Positions 42,466 through 52,548 of a stretch of 64,000 bases of DNA are shown here, one piece after another. This DNA comes from Sediminicola luteus (GTDB taxonomy: Bacteria > Bacteroidota > Bacteroidia > Flavobacteriales > Flavobacteriaceae), in contig NZ_KZ300476.1 in NCBI RefSeq assembly GCF_002514735.1, forward strand, positions 725,872 to 789,871, read 5' to 3'. The position numbers and the translations under genes were made by a program. Every line of letters starts with the position of its first letter. The stretch's first letter is position 1. The notes beneath the pieces were generated by a model. That model made no database searches, was not told the origin of the DNA, and saw only the letters and a program-made list of their open reading frames with translations.

Positions 42466-44448
42466 TTAGTGTTTTTTGAGGGCATCCATCGCTTCGCCAT
42501 TCACAAAAAAATAGCGAATCCTACAGGTACTCTCCTTTCTTTCGTTTGTGGGATTGGCCATTAACCGAATTTCCAATTCATGGGTATCATCTTCCAATTC
42601 AGCGGCCAGGGTATAAAACCACGGCAGGTGTAAATGCTTACTCCAAGATGTGTATAAATCTTGTTTTTGCCAGCGGCCCCCGTCAATCCGAAACTCGATA
42701 ATCCCGGCATCCGGCCCAGCGGCAATGGCAATACCTACGGCCTTACCTTTAAATCGGAACCTCAGTTTTGCCCCAGGTGTATTCGAAATCAACATAGGGA
42801 CATGTACATAATTCGCCCGGGTACCCTTGGTATCGGTTGGTTGCCAATTTGGATCAACGGACCAACCTTTGCCCCTTTTGGCTTGTTCAATACCGATCAA
42901 CTTTCCATATTGGTAATTAAAACGATCCAATGGTGGCGGCATGCCATAAGCTTGTACCTTATCGTCGGCATCTATATATCCTGTATAGGCGTCATCCAAA
43001 AGCCGGATTATTGATCTGGCAAACACCCCTTGTCCAAATGGCGAAGGGTGTAGGTTTTGAAAGTCTTTTTCCCAACTAAACTCGCCTTTATCGATTCTTT
43101 CGGTTACCTCTTTGGCCAAATTAAGACTAGGTACGCCATAATATTCAGCCACCTTTTCATGATTTTGGATTACTTCGGGAGTTTTTCCTTCCCGATATCG
43201 AGCCATTTTATCTGGGTCTACAAAATGCATCATAAGTATATCGGCCTCGGCATTGTTACGCCTTAGATTACGGACCAAACCTTCCATGGCCCGAACTTGT
43301 TCCTTAGCACTTCTACGGTTGGCCGCATCGTTAACCGCAGCCTCTACGAACAATAAATCTATTCGACCTGTACTCAAAACATCCCTTTTTAACCTAAAAG
43401 AGGAAGGTGTAGATCCCATGGACGGGATACCTGCTTCAATAAATTCGAAAACAGTTTGCGGAAAACGCTTTTTCAAATAGGTCGTAACACTATCGCGCCA
43501 ACCCGGATTATAGGTAATGGAGCCGCCTAAAAAAGCCACCCTTCCCTTTTTACTTCTCTCGAAAACCAAGCGACTATTTTTAAGTCCGTTACGATGATTA
43601 TGAAACTTGGCCGCACTTAAGGGCAGCTTTTTTTGGCTATGATATGTAATAAAATCTACTATATACCCTGGTTCGTCTATGGTAAAATGATGACCGTGTA
43701 ACCTCAGATTTCTAGTACAGGGTACTATCGTAATCGGGCCACCCAATGCCACATAATCCGTTAGCAGTTTTTGGGTGTTCTCCTCATATGGTACCACCTC
43801 ATCTACGGTACTTACGGTATGCAGTACGGGAATACGCGCTTTTGCCAAAACGGCTAACCCATTTAAGGGTATATCGGCATAGTCTAAAGCCTCCTTTTCA
43901 GTTTTAAATCCGTACTCCTGCTTTAATTTTTTCCAATCCGACGGACTACCTATGCCTTTTCCCGAACCTAACGGCCAACTTTTAAAATCGCAAACAGGGG
44001 CCTCTGCATAAATACAGGCTACCTTATCCGGATTCGCCTTTGCCCAATTATACACAAACAGTCCGCCTCGACTAACCCCAGAGAGAGCTACTTTTTCGTG
44101 CAACCCATAGCGTTGCCTAAGCTTGGCATAAAATTCGTCCCAAACCTTCATAGCCTTGGGTGAGCCATACATATCGTTGGTATTCACATAAGCGATGTGA
44201 TAGCCTTGGGTTAACAATAAACTGTCTATCTGCGTATGCCAATCAGGAAAGCGGGCACGCCACAACCAAGGTTTACCCGGAGCTGCCTTCACAGGCTTGA
44301 CCAGTCGGGCTTTATAACCCGAAACCGTAAAATCGATACGTTGAAAACCTTTCCAGCTATGGTTCTCCTTAGATTGGGTAAAACCCAGACCAACCCCTAA
44401 AAACCAAAGGAAACAAAAAAGCCAGCACTGGTACAGCCCCTTAATCAT
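42466..44448 (-). CDS. Secreted two-domain hydrolase: alpha/beta hydrolase + SGNH esterase
   Basis: A 660-residue protein with a signal peptide (1-25, GLGFTQS). Domain 1 (about 33-275) is an alpha/beta hydrolase with ALSGVSRGG (nucleophile S126) and likely acid/His near VSTVDEVVP and HGHHFTIDEP. Domain 2 (about 300-490) is SGNH: FLGGSIT (S310), VNDAAN (N373) and DFQNLHPS (D462, H467). A C-terminal beta region (about 520-660) follows. The start ATG (44448) overlaps the upstream stop by 8 bases; an earlier start is unlikely because it would lose the signal peptide. It is coupled to a sialate O-acetylesterase-like gene, so I infer joint deacetylation of a polysaccharide. Confidence 0.88.
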   Translation of the reverse strand: MIKGLYQCWLFCFLWFLGVGLGFTQSKENHSWKGFQRIDFTVSGYKARLVKPVKAAPGKPWLWRARFPDWHTQIDSLLLTQGYHIAYVNTNDMYGSPKAMKVWDEFYAKLRQRYGLHEKVALSGVSRGGLFVYNWAKANPDKVACIYAEAPVCDFKSWPLGSGKGIGSPSDWKKLKQEYGFKTEKEALDYADIPLNGLAVLAKARIPVLHTVSTVDEVVPYEENTQKLLTDYVALGGPITIVPCTRNLRLHGHHFTIDEPGYIVDFITYHSQKKLPLSAAKFHNHRNGLKNSRLVFERSKKGRVAFLGGSITYNPGWRDSVTTYLKKRFPQTVFEFIEAGIPSMGSTPSSFRLKRDVLSTGRIDLLFVEAAVNDAANRRSAKEQVRAMEGLVRNLRRNNAEADILMMHFVDPDKMARYREGKTPEVIQNHEKVAEYYGVPSLNLAKEVTERIDKGEFSWEKDFQNLHPSPFGQGVFARSIIRLLDDAYTGYIDADDKVQAYGMPPPLDRFNYQYGKLIGIEQAKRGKGWSVDPNWQPTDTKGTRANYVHVPMLISNTPGAKLRFRFKGKAVGIAIAAGPDAGIIEFRIDGGRWQKQDLYTSWSKHLHLPWFYTLAAELEDDTHELEIRLMANPTNERKESTCRIRYFFVNGEAMDALKKH

Positions 44449-45856
44449 CGCTAAGGTTAATTTCCCAGTCGTCGGTTCTAAAGGCCGAGGCCGGAAGACC
44501 TTCGGCATTGTACAGGTTCGGTTGTGCCGTTGCCGAGAATGCAAAACGTACGGCTTTGGGTTGGGCCACTTTTTTAGACTGAACCCAAACCTTATCTCCC
44601 TTTATGATGGCCTTGGCCGGATAAAAGACCCGATCATCTGCCGCCATAAAAAAATCGGTCAAGTATTTCCCTTTCGATTGCAAACCATTTTGGGCATAAT
44701 CAAACTCCAAAATCATTTGGTTCCCACTAGGGCTTGCCGACTTGTATATAGGTCCACTGGGCACTACCTCCTGCTTTTCGTAGGTTTTATTCAAGGCCCA
44801 CAAGGCCAAGCGCCTACCCACTTCTTGTTTGTTTTGCGGATGTATATCTTTAAGGTTACCTATGTCGTTGGTAACTACGATTCCGGTATTGGCTACGGCC
44901 TTAAAAGTATGTAACTGGGCATCGCGCACTACCGCGGCCTTTAATCCGGAAGGGTCTTTATAGTCGAACGGGGCAATTTGCACAAAATAAAAAGGAACCT
45001 TTTGCTTTCTTTCGCTACGCCAGCTGTCTATTAAAAGCGGGAAGCTACGGTAATACGAATGGGCATTTTCACGATTAGATTCCCCCTGATACCAAATACA
45101 ACCCGCAACGGAAAAATCGGTCAATGGGGCTATCATGGCATTGTAAGCCCTACCCGGTTCGTGAGGCCTCCATTTATTTGACCTCACCTTAAGGGCCTCT
45201 TCAGATAAATTGGCATCGGCCTTGATTTCAGATTCCTTTATCCATGTTTCAATGGGCGTACCGCCCCAACTAGAATTAATCAACCCAACAGGAACCTTCA
45301 GTTTTCCATGAAGTTCCCGACCAAAAAAATAGGCTACCGAACTAAATGCCTTAAAGTTTTTAGGGTTACAAACGACCCATTCGCCCTGTAGATCGTCTTG
45401 TGGGTGGTCGGCCACCTTTTTGCCTACACTAAAAAATCGAATTTCAGGGTAATTGGCCTGGGCAATTTCCGCTTCGGCGTTTAAAAGACCCCAAGTAGGC
45501 CGCCACTCCATATTCGATTGGCCCGAACAAAGCCACACCTCCCCCATAAGAATGTTAGTGATCAACAGGGTTTCATGACCTTGTATTCGAATACTATGGG
45601 TTCCACCCGATTTTGGGGTTTTCAATACAACCGACCATTTCCCATGTTTTGCCTCTATAGTAATCGGCTCGTTGTTCCAAGTAGTCGAAACCTCCAAGCG
45701 CTCTGCCGTTTGTGTAGTCCACCCCCATAGGATTACCTCTGATTGTTGCTGTAAGACCATATTGTCTGAGATAATCGAGGGGGTCCATATTTTCGCCTGA
45801 ACCGCGGCCGCCCAGCATACAAACAGTACACTAATTATGGTTTTGATTGGTTTCAT
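44441..45856 (-). CDS. Sialate O-acetylesterase-like carbohydrate esterase
   Basis: A 471-residue secreted protein (signal peptide 1-21, ending AVQA). The SASA-type domain shows GEVWLCSGQSNMEW (nucleophile S114), GLINSSWGGTPIETW, GCIWYQGESNRENA and TNDIGNLKDIHPQNKQEVG, the last giving the catalytic Asp-x-x-His. An N-terminal beta domain (about 22-100) and a C-terminal beta domain (about 370-470) flank it. Family members remove O-acetyl groups from sialic acid or plant/algal polysaccharides. No sialic acid genes are nearby, so a polysaccharide substrate is more likely. It overlaps the two-domain hydrolase gene by 8 bases. Confidence 0.92.
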   Translation of the reverse strand: MKPIKTIISVLFVCWAAAVQAKIWTPSIISDNMVLQQQSEVILWGWTTQTAERLEVSTTWNNEPITIEAKHGKWSVVLKTPKSGGTHSIRIQGHETLLITNILMGEVWLCSGQSNMEWRPTWGLLNAEAEIAQANYPEIRFFSVGKKVADHPQDDLQGEWVVCNPKNFKAFSSVAYFFGRELHGKLKVPVGLINSSWGGTPIETWIKESEIKADANLSEEALKVRSNKWRPHEPGRAYNAMIAPLTDFSVAGCIWYQGESNRENAHSYYRSFPLLIDSWRSERKQKVPFYFVQIAPFDYKDPSGLKAAVVRDAQLHTFKAVANTGIVVTNDIGNLKDIHPQNKQEVGRRLALWALNKTYEKQEVVPSGPIYKSASPSGNQMILEFDYAQNGLQSKGKYLTDFFMAADDRVFYPAKAIIKGDKVWVQSKKVAQPKAVRFAFSATAQPNLYNAEGLPASAFRTDDWEINLSDD

Positions 45857-46182
45857 GATCCTTATTAATTCTAGAAATTATTCCCTAAATGTCAAACACT
45901 TATGTTCGCCCTTGCACTTACAACATCTCCATTTAAAAAACGGATAGGTGTAAATATAAAGGGAAGTTACAAGCCTTTCCTGCTCAAAACCATCAAAAAA
46001 ATGCACTGTATTGTCCCAAGGCCAAGTTGAGGGATTTCCAACATTAGTTTTCTACCCTATTCCGTTAGCCCGTCGTAGAAAGCCGTATTTGTATCTAATA
46101 CCATTTCAACATTGAAATGGTATTATGGTGTGCTTTTTGCTTTTTGCTTTTTGGGAGATTATAGATACTGGTTTTCAGCAAC
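45857..46182. other. Intergenic region with a 30-base palindrome and 7-mer repeats
   Basis: 326 bases. The arms TAATACCATTTCAA (46096-46109) and TTGAAATGGTATTA (46112-46125) form a perfect 14-base stem around CA. Three tandem copies of GCTTTTT follow (46132-46152). On the reverse strand the stem is not followed by T residues, so it is not a normal terminator of the leftward gene at 46183. Confidence 0.6.
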
Positions 46183-48207
46183 CTAGGGATGACGTTCCAT
46201 AAACCTTTGGAACCTTCCTGGGGTCAAAACTTCCCAAATCGAGGCTACGGTCCAACCGACCGACATATGGGCATTCAGGAAGCCTTTACCGTTGGCCCCA
46301 TAATCCCAAGTGGTATGCTGAATAATCTCGGGCATATAGCCCACCTTACCTACACCGACCATATGACCTTTATAAGGTAACATTTGATCTTTGATCGAGG
46401 TTTCAATAACGGTTGCCATTTGGGAAAACCTAGTATTGCCTTGCTCCTTTGCCAACCATATCAGAACATGCGGAAAATCGAAGGCCCATACATCTATGTG
46501 GTTATTTTCAGTGGACACATTGCCCCAGCCCCGGGTCTTTAACCCTGCCTTATACAGCAAGCTTTCTTTATCGAATGGCACATCGTACAAGTAATACCAG
46601 CTTAAGCCAAAAACGGCAGCTTTACCAGCCAAGGCTACATAATGATCGTACATATCACTTTCCGAGGCCAGGGCCAAATGATAGAATGAGGCCGCTGCAA
46701 TGGCCGCGGCTTCCTTATCTTCACAATCCGCATCGAGAGTTGAGGAAAAGTAATCGGCCTTATCAATGATATTCTTTTTGGTATAAACCCCGGCTTTTTG
46801 GGCAACCTTTAAAAAACGTGGGTTTTTAAAGAACCGTGAGGCCATTACCATGGGCGTGATAATACTTTGGGTACTTCCTTTGGACGGGTCGGTAGTATCG
46901 AAATCTTGATCGAACTTTCTGGGAAAGCTTCCGTCGGCTTGTTGCATATCGACCAAGTTCAGCAACAATTTTTCGACTTTGACCTCAATATCTGGTCGTG
47001 GACTACCTGATTGTTGTCCATAGTCCAACAAAAACAATAGGTTTTTGATTCCCTCGCTTTGCTTGCGTAAGGAAAAAACCGTTTCGGCGTTGGAGCCGAA
47101 CACCAATTCACGAATCAAGCCGTTTTCGGTAAACCCATTGGTATAATAAGAGGCGAGTACTTTTTTGGCCAAGGCTATATGGGCCTCATTTTGGGTCTTA
47201 TAACCGTATTCTAGGAGATTATAACTATTAGCCAAAACCTTGCCGCAAAAGCCTACGGACAATACCCCGGTGGTCTCACAGGTTTCGGTATTGAACCATA
47301 ATCCGGAAAAACCCTTCAGATCTTTGGTCTCCGCATAACTCCCATAAAAATAATTACTCAAAATGGCCTTGATTTCCGCATCGGTCTTGACAGTTGGTAT
47401 GGGCTGTGGGTCAAACCTATCAAAAGCCTTGTTCCATTGTTGGTTCACCAAATCCGTAAAATCAGTGGCTTTTCCATAGGACAGTTCCCAAACCACTGTA
47501 ACGGATGCTCCTTTTGACAACGGGAAAAAAGCCTGCCATGCGGGTTTTAAATCCAATTTGGACTGATAAGAATAGGGGGCTTCCACAAAAGGATACGCTC
47601 CGCGTAGTTGAATCGATTGCCCTGTATGTTCGCCAAAACCCAAGCTACCGATATCGGTTGCCGTAACTGTCTTACCTTCCAAGGTACTGGGTCTGGGGTC
47701 ATTATTAAGAACATCCATCCTTGAAACACTGAACCAATCCCCCTTTTCGGGGTTAAAGCCCACCACAACTGGTGCACTCAGGCGGTCTTCCCGAAAAGAC
47801 CAGTACTTTGCCTTTTTAAAAGAAGGTGCCTTTTCCGGGGATCGGGTATTGCGTTTATACCAAAAACCCGGGGCGTAGAATTGTGCCAAATCGGGATCTG
47901 CAACTCCCATACTCCATTGTTTTGAAATACTGAAACTTATATCGGCCAGGGCCGTTAGGGTGTAGGTATATCGCAACCCTTTATTTACTTGGGTTATCTT
48001 CTTTTTTAAGATGATGGTTGGGGGCAGTCCTTCTTCGTCATAGTTAAGGGTAGACTTGGCGTCGGCACCCAGCACCGTTATGTTAAGGGGATGCTCTGTG
48101 ATATGCTTAGGCAGTATGGACCCATCTTGTGCTTCGACCGCCCCTAAGCTTGCTATCAGCATTGCCATACAACCAATAATATTCTTTCTAAGTGCCTGCA
48201 TATCCAT
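46183..48207 (-). CDS. Large secreted protein, probably an alpha-toroid carbohydrate-active enzyme
   Basis: A 674-residue protein with a signal peptide (about 1-25, ending VEAQ). The first half (about 40-300) is beta rich. The second half (about 300-660) has regularly spaced amphipathic helices with conserved-looking aromatic and acidic clusters (GFSGLWFNTETCETTGVLSV, DGSFPRKFDQDF, WDYGANGKGFLNAHMSVGW), typical of an (alpha/alpha)6 toroid with an N-terminal beta domain, as in several glycoside hydrolase and lyase families. I cannot name the family. It sits upstream of the esterase pair, and the OFA transporter follows at 48226 on the same strand, 18 bases from its start. Confidence 0.62.
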   Translation of the reverse strand: MDMQALRKNIIGCMAMLIASLGAVEAQDGSILPKHITEHPLNITVLGADAKSTLNYDEEGLPPTIILKKKITQVNKGLRYTYTLTALADISFSISKQWSMGVADPDLAQFYAPGFWYKRNTRSPEKAPSFKKAKYWSFREDRLSAPVVVGFNPEKGDWFSVSRMDVLNNDPRPSTLEGKTVTATDIGSLGFGEHTGQSIQLRGAYPFVEAPYSYQSKLDLKPAWQAFFPLSKGASVTVVWELSYGKATDFTDLVNQQWNKAFDRFDPQPIPTVKTDAEIKAILSNYFYGSYAETKDLKGFSGLWFNTETCETTGVLSVGFCGKVLANSYNLLEYGYKTQNEAHIALAKKVLASYYTNGFTENGLIRELVFGSNAETVFSLRKQSEGIKNLLFLLDYGQQSGSPRPDIEVKVEKLLLNLVDMQQADGSFPRKFDQDFDTTDPSKGSTQSIITPMVMASRFFKNPRFLKVAQKAGVYTKKNIIDKADYFSSTLDADCEDKEAAAIAAASFYHLALASESDMYDHYVALAGKAAVFGLSWYYLYDVPFDKESLLYKAGLKTRGWGNVSTENNHIDVWAFDFPHVLIWLAKEQGNTRFSQMATVIETSIKDQMLPYKGHMVGVGKVGYMPEIIQHTTWDYGANGKGFLNAHMSVGWTVASIWEVLTPGRFQRFMERHP

Positions 48208-48225
48208 ACCTTAATATTTCCCCTC

Positions 48226-49488
48226 TTAAGTCGCTGAAGGTTTTAGCGTTAGTTTCATCTTATGATGTGCCTTTGTCACTATACGTTTCATTAAAATGGA
48301 AACGATCAAGGCGACCACGAACATGGCGGCGAAAACACCCATAGTGGTTTCAAAGGAGCCCGTACTGCGCATTACCCAATCGTAAATACTGGGGCCAACC
48401 ACACCGGCCAAGGCCCAGGCCACCAAGATCATACCATGAATGGCCCCCAATTGTTTGGTACCGAACAAGTCGCCCAAAAAAGCCGGAAGGGTAGCAAAGC
48501 CACCTCCATACATGGTAATCACTGTAAACAGCACAATCAAAAAGAACAGTTCGGCCGAAATTTGTGGTAAGAAGTAAAAAGCCAACACTTGAAAAGCAAA
48601 AAAGATGATATAGGTATTGGCCCTTCCCAGATAGTCGGACAGACCGGACCATAATATGCGACCAAGGCCGTTAAACACCCCTATCAAGCCCACAACACCT
48701 GCGGCCTCCAAGGGGGTATACCCCAAATTCTCCTGCATCATAGGGCTGGCCGCTGAAATTATGGCGATACCACAAGAGATATTAATGAACATCATGATCC
48801 ACATATAGTAAAAACGAGTGGTACGCAATGCCGCATTGGCATCTATGTTGGAAATATCGGGTTTTATCTTTTTATCGGAACCCTCTTCAAATCCTTCGGG
48901 AACGTATCCCGCCGGTGGTTTTTCCATATAACTGGCCGAAGAAAGTATCAACACCATATAGACCAGTCCCAGTATGTAAAAAGCATTGGAAACCCCTACC
49001 CCATCGAACAAATATTGCATAAGGGGGCCAAAAATAAGGGCGGCGAACCCAAAGCCCATAATGGCCATACCCGTAGCCAAACCACGTTTATCGGGAAACC
49101 ATTTTACCAAAGTACTCACCGGGGTTATATACCCCAGACCTAAGCCGATACCCCCGATAATACCGTACAACAGATAAAACAAGGGCAAAGAACCGAGTTG
49201 TATGGCCAAACCTGAGCCCAAAATGCCCAAACCATATAAGATTCCGGCCATGGTACCACTTTTTCGTGGCCCAACCCGCTCTACCCAACGGCCCAAAAAT
49301 GCCGCCGAAAAGCCCAACAATAAAATAGTAATCTTAAAGGCCCATTTGACCACACTACCTTCGACCCCGAAAATATCCTTTACCGGATTGGTCATGACCG
49401 AATAGGCATAAACGGAGCCAATGGAAATATGAATTCCCACGGCGGCGGCAGCGATTAGCCATCTATTTTTCAGTTTTTGTTGCATCAT
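48226..49488 (-). CDS. OFA-family major facilitator transporter
   Basis: A 420-residue transporter with 12 predicted spans. The N-terminus RWLIAAAAVGIHISIGSVYAYSV, the ERVGPRKSGTMAG loop after span 2, GIGLGLGYITPVSTLVKWFPDKRGLATG and NGLGRILWSGLSDYLGR are typical of the oxalate/formate antiporter (OFA) branch. It lies 17 bases after the pyruvate formate-lyase activase gene in the same direction, so formate or another monocarboxylate is the likely substrate; this is inference from position. Two ATGs stand at the start (MMQQ). Confidence 0.9.
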   Translation of the reverse strand: MMQQKLKNRWLIAAAAVGIHISIGSVYAYSVMTNPVKDIFGVEGSVVKWAFKITILLLGFSAAFLGRWVERVGPRKSGTMAGILYGLGILGSGLAIQLGSLPLFYLLYGIIGGIGLGLGYITPVSTLVKWFPDKRGLATGMAIMGFGFAALIFGPLMQYLFDGVGVSNAFYILGLVYMVLILSSASYMEKPPAGYVPEGFEEGSDKKIKPDISNIDANAALRTTRFYYMWIMMFINISCGIAIISAASPMMQENLGYTPLEAAGVVGLIGVFNGLGRILWSGLSDYLGRANTYIIFFAFQVLAFYFLPQISAELFFLIVLFTVITMYGGGFATLPAFLGDLFGTKQLGAIHGMILVAWALAGVVGPSIYDWVMRSTGSFETTMGVFAAMFVVALIVSILMKRIVTKAHHKMKLTLKPSAT

Positions 49489-49505
49489 CTTTTCATTTGC
49501 TAAGG

Positions 49506-50318
49506 TTAGTGTACTTTAACTTCCTTAAAATAAGGTTCCAAAAGGCTCCGGGCCTGTTCAATTTCTTGCTTGGTATGCTCCCGTTGGCCTGCTAAAGGGT
49601 AGCTCTTACCCAGTGCCTCCCACTTATGCACACCTAGGGTATGGTAAGGTAACAGCTCCAATCTCTCTATGGTCTTATACGTCTCAAAATAGCTGCCTAA
49701 ACGATGTAATAATTCCGGCGTATCGGTAAGCCCCGGTATCAACACATAGCGTAACCACATGGGTTTACCACTGGCCTCCCTATGGGCCGCAAAGCGAAAC
49801 GTGGTCTCTTTATGGGGCAAACCCGTAATTTCTTGGTAGCCGGTCTCGGTCATATGCTTGATATCTAACATGACTAGATCCGTATAGGTATCCAAAAGTT
49901 CCTCGGTAAAATGGTTCAACACCCTACCGTTGGTATCTACATTGGTATGGATGCCGGCCGCTTTTAACTTCTTAAAAAAGGGAATCAGGCCTTCGGACTG
50001 TAACAAGGGTTCTCCCCCGGATACGGTTACCCCGCCCCTTTTTCCAAAATAAGGTTTTAGATGGATTGCCTTTTCAAATAAGGCATCTACTGTCATTTCT
50101 TGCCCGGTGTGGGTATCCCAAGTATCGGGATTGTGGCAATACACACATCGCAACTTACAGCCCTGCAGAAAAACGACCATGCGTAGTCCGGGGCCATCAT
50201 GCGTGCCCATGGATTCTATGGAGTGTACCCTGAGTATGTTCTTTTTGGTTTTGATAGGCAATGGTTTAAAGAAAAATGCCCGACCATCTTTGCAGACCGC
50301 CGGGCATCCATCAATCAC
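49506..50318 (-). CDS. pflA: Pyruvate formate-lyase activating enzyme (radical SAM)
   Basis: Generates the glycyl radical on pyruvate formate-lyase. The CxxxCxxC site is CKLRCVYC (C54, C58, C61 by this start), with GTHDGPGLRMVVFLQGC before it and VTVSGGEPLLQ after it. The reading frame is 270 residues from a GTG at 50318, only 4 bases after the pflB stop. Family proteins start about 26 residues later (ILRVHSIES), where the only internal candidate is a TTG near 50261, so the start is uncertain. A run of N-terminal cysteines (CPAVC) upstream would be unusual if translated. It lies between pflB and the OFA transporter. Confidence 0.94.
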   Translation of the reverse strand: MIDGCPAVCKDGRAFFFKPLPIKTKKNILRVHSIESMGTHDGPGLRMVVFLQGCKLRCVYCHNPDTWDTHTGQEMTVDALFEKAIHLKPYFGKRGGVTVSGGEPLLQSEGLIPFFKKLKAAGIHTNVDTNGRVLNHFTEELLDTYTDLVMLDIKHMTETGYQEITGLPHKETTFRFAAHREASGKPMWLRYVLIPGLTDTPELLHRLGSYFETYKTIERLELLPYHTLGVHKWEALGKSYPLAGQREHTKQEIEQARSLLEPYFKEVKVH

Positions 50319-50322
50319 AACA

Positions 50323-52548
50323 TCACAATGAATTATGGAAGGAACGTGTTATCACTTCTTGTTGTTGTTCACGGGTCAGTCGAACAAAATTTACGGCATA
50401 ACCCGATACCCTAATAGTTAGCTGCGGATACTCTTCCGGATGTTCTATAGCATCCATCAAAGTCTCTTTGTTCAGTACATTAACGTTAATGTGCTGGGCT
50501 TTTTTAGAGAAGTAGCCGTCCAGGATCCCTACTAGGTTTTCATTCTGTTCTACCCTATCAGACCCTAAAGATTGGGGTACGATAGAAAAGGTATTGGAAA
50601 TACCATCTTGTGCGGTCTCATAATCGAGCTTGGCCACCGAATTCAAGGAAGCAATGGCACCATTGGCATCGCGACCATGCATGGGGTTGGCACCTGGGGC
50701 AAAGGGTATACCCAAGGCCCTACCGTCTGGTGTAGCACCAGTTTTTTTACCATAGGCCACATTAGAGGTAATGGTCAAAACAGACAAGGTGGGCGTGGCA
50801 TTGCGATACACCCCAAGTTGTTGCAGCTCCTGGTTAAAATCGGCCACGGCTGCCTTGGCCAATAAATCTACCCTATCGTCGTCGTTACCATATTTGGGGA
50901 ACTCGCCTTGGATTTCGAAGTCTACGGTTAGGCCATGTTCGTTGCGTATTGGGGTCACCTGGGCATATTTTATGGCCGATAAGGAATCGGCAACAATCGA
51001 CAGGCCAGCGATACCATAGGCCATATCGATATGCGGATTGGTATCTATCAAAGCCATCTGCGCCTTTTCGTAATAGTACTTATCGTGCATATAATGAATG
51101 ATATTCATGGTATCGTTATACACACGGGCAATTTCTTTGCTTGCCTTTTTAAAGTTGGCCATTACGGTATCGTAATCGAGCACACCTTCGGGCACAGGAG
51201 CAATACCATCGACCACTTTTTTACCACTTAACTCACAGCGGCCCTCGTTAAGTGCCAACAAAAGTGTTTTGGCCAAGTTGGTACGAGCACCGAAGAATTG
51301 GATTGATTTTCCCAGTTCTTGGTACGACACACAACATGCGATGCCATAGTCGTCGGAGCCCCTGCTTTCGCGCATCAGGGTATCGTTCTCGAACTGTATG
51401 GAAGAAGTATCTATGGCCACTTTGGCACAGAACTCCTTAAAAGCCTCGGGCAACTCATCGGACCAAAGCACGGTGAGGTTGGGCTCTGGCGATGGTCCCA
51501 GATTGTATAGTGTGTTCAAAAAGCGGAAGGAGGTCTTGGTCACCTTGGTCATACCATTGGCAAAAAGTCCGCCTATCACTTCGGTAACCCAGGTGGGATC
51601 TCCGGCAAATATTTCGTCATAAGCGGCCATACGCAAGTGGCGTACCACACGTAGTTTCATCACGAACTGATCGATCAATTCTTGGGCCTCATTTTCACTG
51701 ATTCGGCCTTCTTCCAAATCTTTTTGGATAAAAATATCGAGGAAGGTAGATACATTGCCCAAAGACATGGCCGCACCGTCTTGTTCCTTTACAGCGGCCA
51801 AATAGGCCATATAGGTCCATTGTACGGCCTCTTGGGCGTTATTGGCCGGACGATGTAGATCCAATTCGTACTTGGCCCCCAATTCAATCATTTGTTCCAA
51901 GGCCTTGATCTGCTCACTTACCTCTTCGCGTAAACGGATAACCGCATCGGTCATAGGGCCCGTAATCTGGGCCAAATCGTCTTTTTTGGATTGGATCAAA
52001 AAGTCGATACCATATAGGGCCACCCTACGGTAATCGCCAATGATTCGGCCTCGTGCATAATTATCGGGCAGACCGGTAAGAATACCTAGCGAGCGGTATT
52101 TACGGATCTCATCGTTATAGGCATCAAAGACCCCATCGTTGTGCGTCTTAACATAATTCGAGAACATTTCTGTGAGGTGCTCGTTGGGCACGGCCCCATG
52201 TTCCGAAAGGGCTTTTTGTACCACCTTAAAGCCCCCAAAAGGTTTCATACTGCGCTTTAGCAGTTCATCGGTCTGTAAGCCAACGATTACTTCATTGGTA
52301 CGATCGATATACCCCGGACCAAAAGCCGAAACCGTAGAAATGGTATCGGTATCGAGACTGCGTACCCCATTGTTTTGGCGTTCTTCGCGTAAGGCTTTCT
52401 TACAGATATCCCATAAGGCCTTGGTCTTCCCACTTGGCCCAACCAAAAAGTCGGCATTGCCATGGTAAGGGCTAATGTTGTTGATGACAAAATCACGAAC
52501 ATCGACCTTCTTGGTCCACGTGCCGTCTGTAAATTTTGTTTCCACCAT
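50323..52548 (-). CDS. pflB: Formate C-acetyltransferase (pyruvate formate-lyase)
   Basis: Converts pyruvate and CoA to acetyl-CoA and formate without oxygen. The 741-residue protein has the two adjacent catalytic cysteines (C405, C406 in YGIACCVS) and the C-terminal glycyl-radical motif RVSGYAVNF (G716). This is a true PFL, not a choline or glycerol type, as [11 protein letters not shown] and the SCCVS-like context match. It heads an operon with pflA and the OFA transporter. A Crp/Fnr-like box lies 74 bases upstream, fitting induction at low oxygen. Pyruvate formate-lyase is unusual in mostly aerobic marine flavobacteria. Confidence 0.96.
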   Translation of the reverse strand: MVETKFTDGTWTKKVDVRDFVINNISPYHGNADFLVGPSGKTKALWDICKKALREERQNNGVRSLDTDTISTVSAFGPGYIDRTNEVIVGLQTDELLKRSMKPFGGFKVVQKALSEHGAVPNEHLTEMFSNYVKTHNDGVFDAYNDEIRKYRSLGILTGLPDNYARGRIIGDYRRVALYGIDFLIQSKKDDLAQITGPMTDAVIRLREEVSEQIKALEQMIELGAKYELDLHRPANNAQEAVQWTYMAYLAAVKEQDGAAMSLGNVSTFLDIFIQKDLEEGRISENEAQELIDQFVMKLRVVRHLRMAAYDEIFAGDPTWVTEVIGGLFANGMTKVTKTSFRFLNTLYNLGPSPEPNLTVLWSDELPEAFKEFCAKVAIDTSSIQFENDTLMRESRGSDDYGIACCVSYQELGKSIQFFGARTNLAKTLLLALNEGRCELSGKKVVDGIAPVPEGVLDYDTVMANFKKASKEIARVYNDTMNIIHYMHDKYYYEKAQMALIDTNPHIDMAYGIAGLSIVADSLSAIKYAQVTPIRNEHGLTVDFEIQGEFPKYGNDDDRVDLLAKAAVADFNQELQQLGVYRNATPTLSVLTITSNVAYGKKTGATPDGRALGIPFAPGANPMHGRDANGAIASLNSVAKLDYETAQDGISNTFSIVPQSLGSDRVEQNENLVGILDGYFSKKAQHINVNVLNKETLMDAIEHPEEYPQLTIRVSGYAVNFVRLTREQQQEVITRSFHNSL

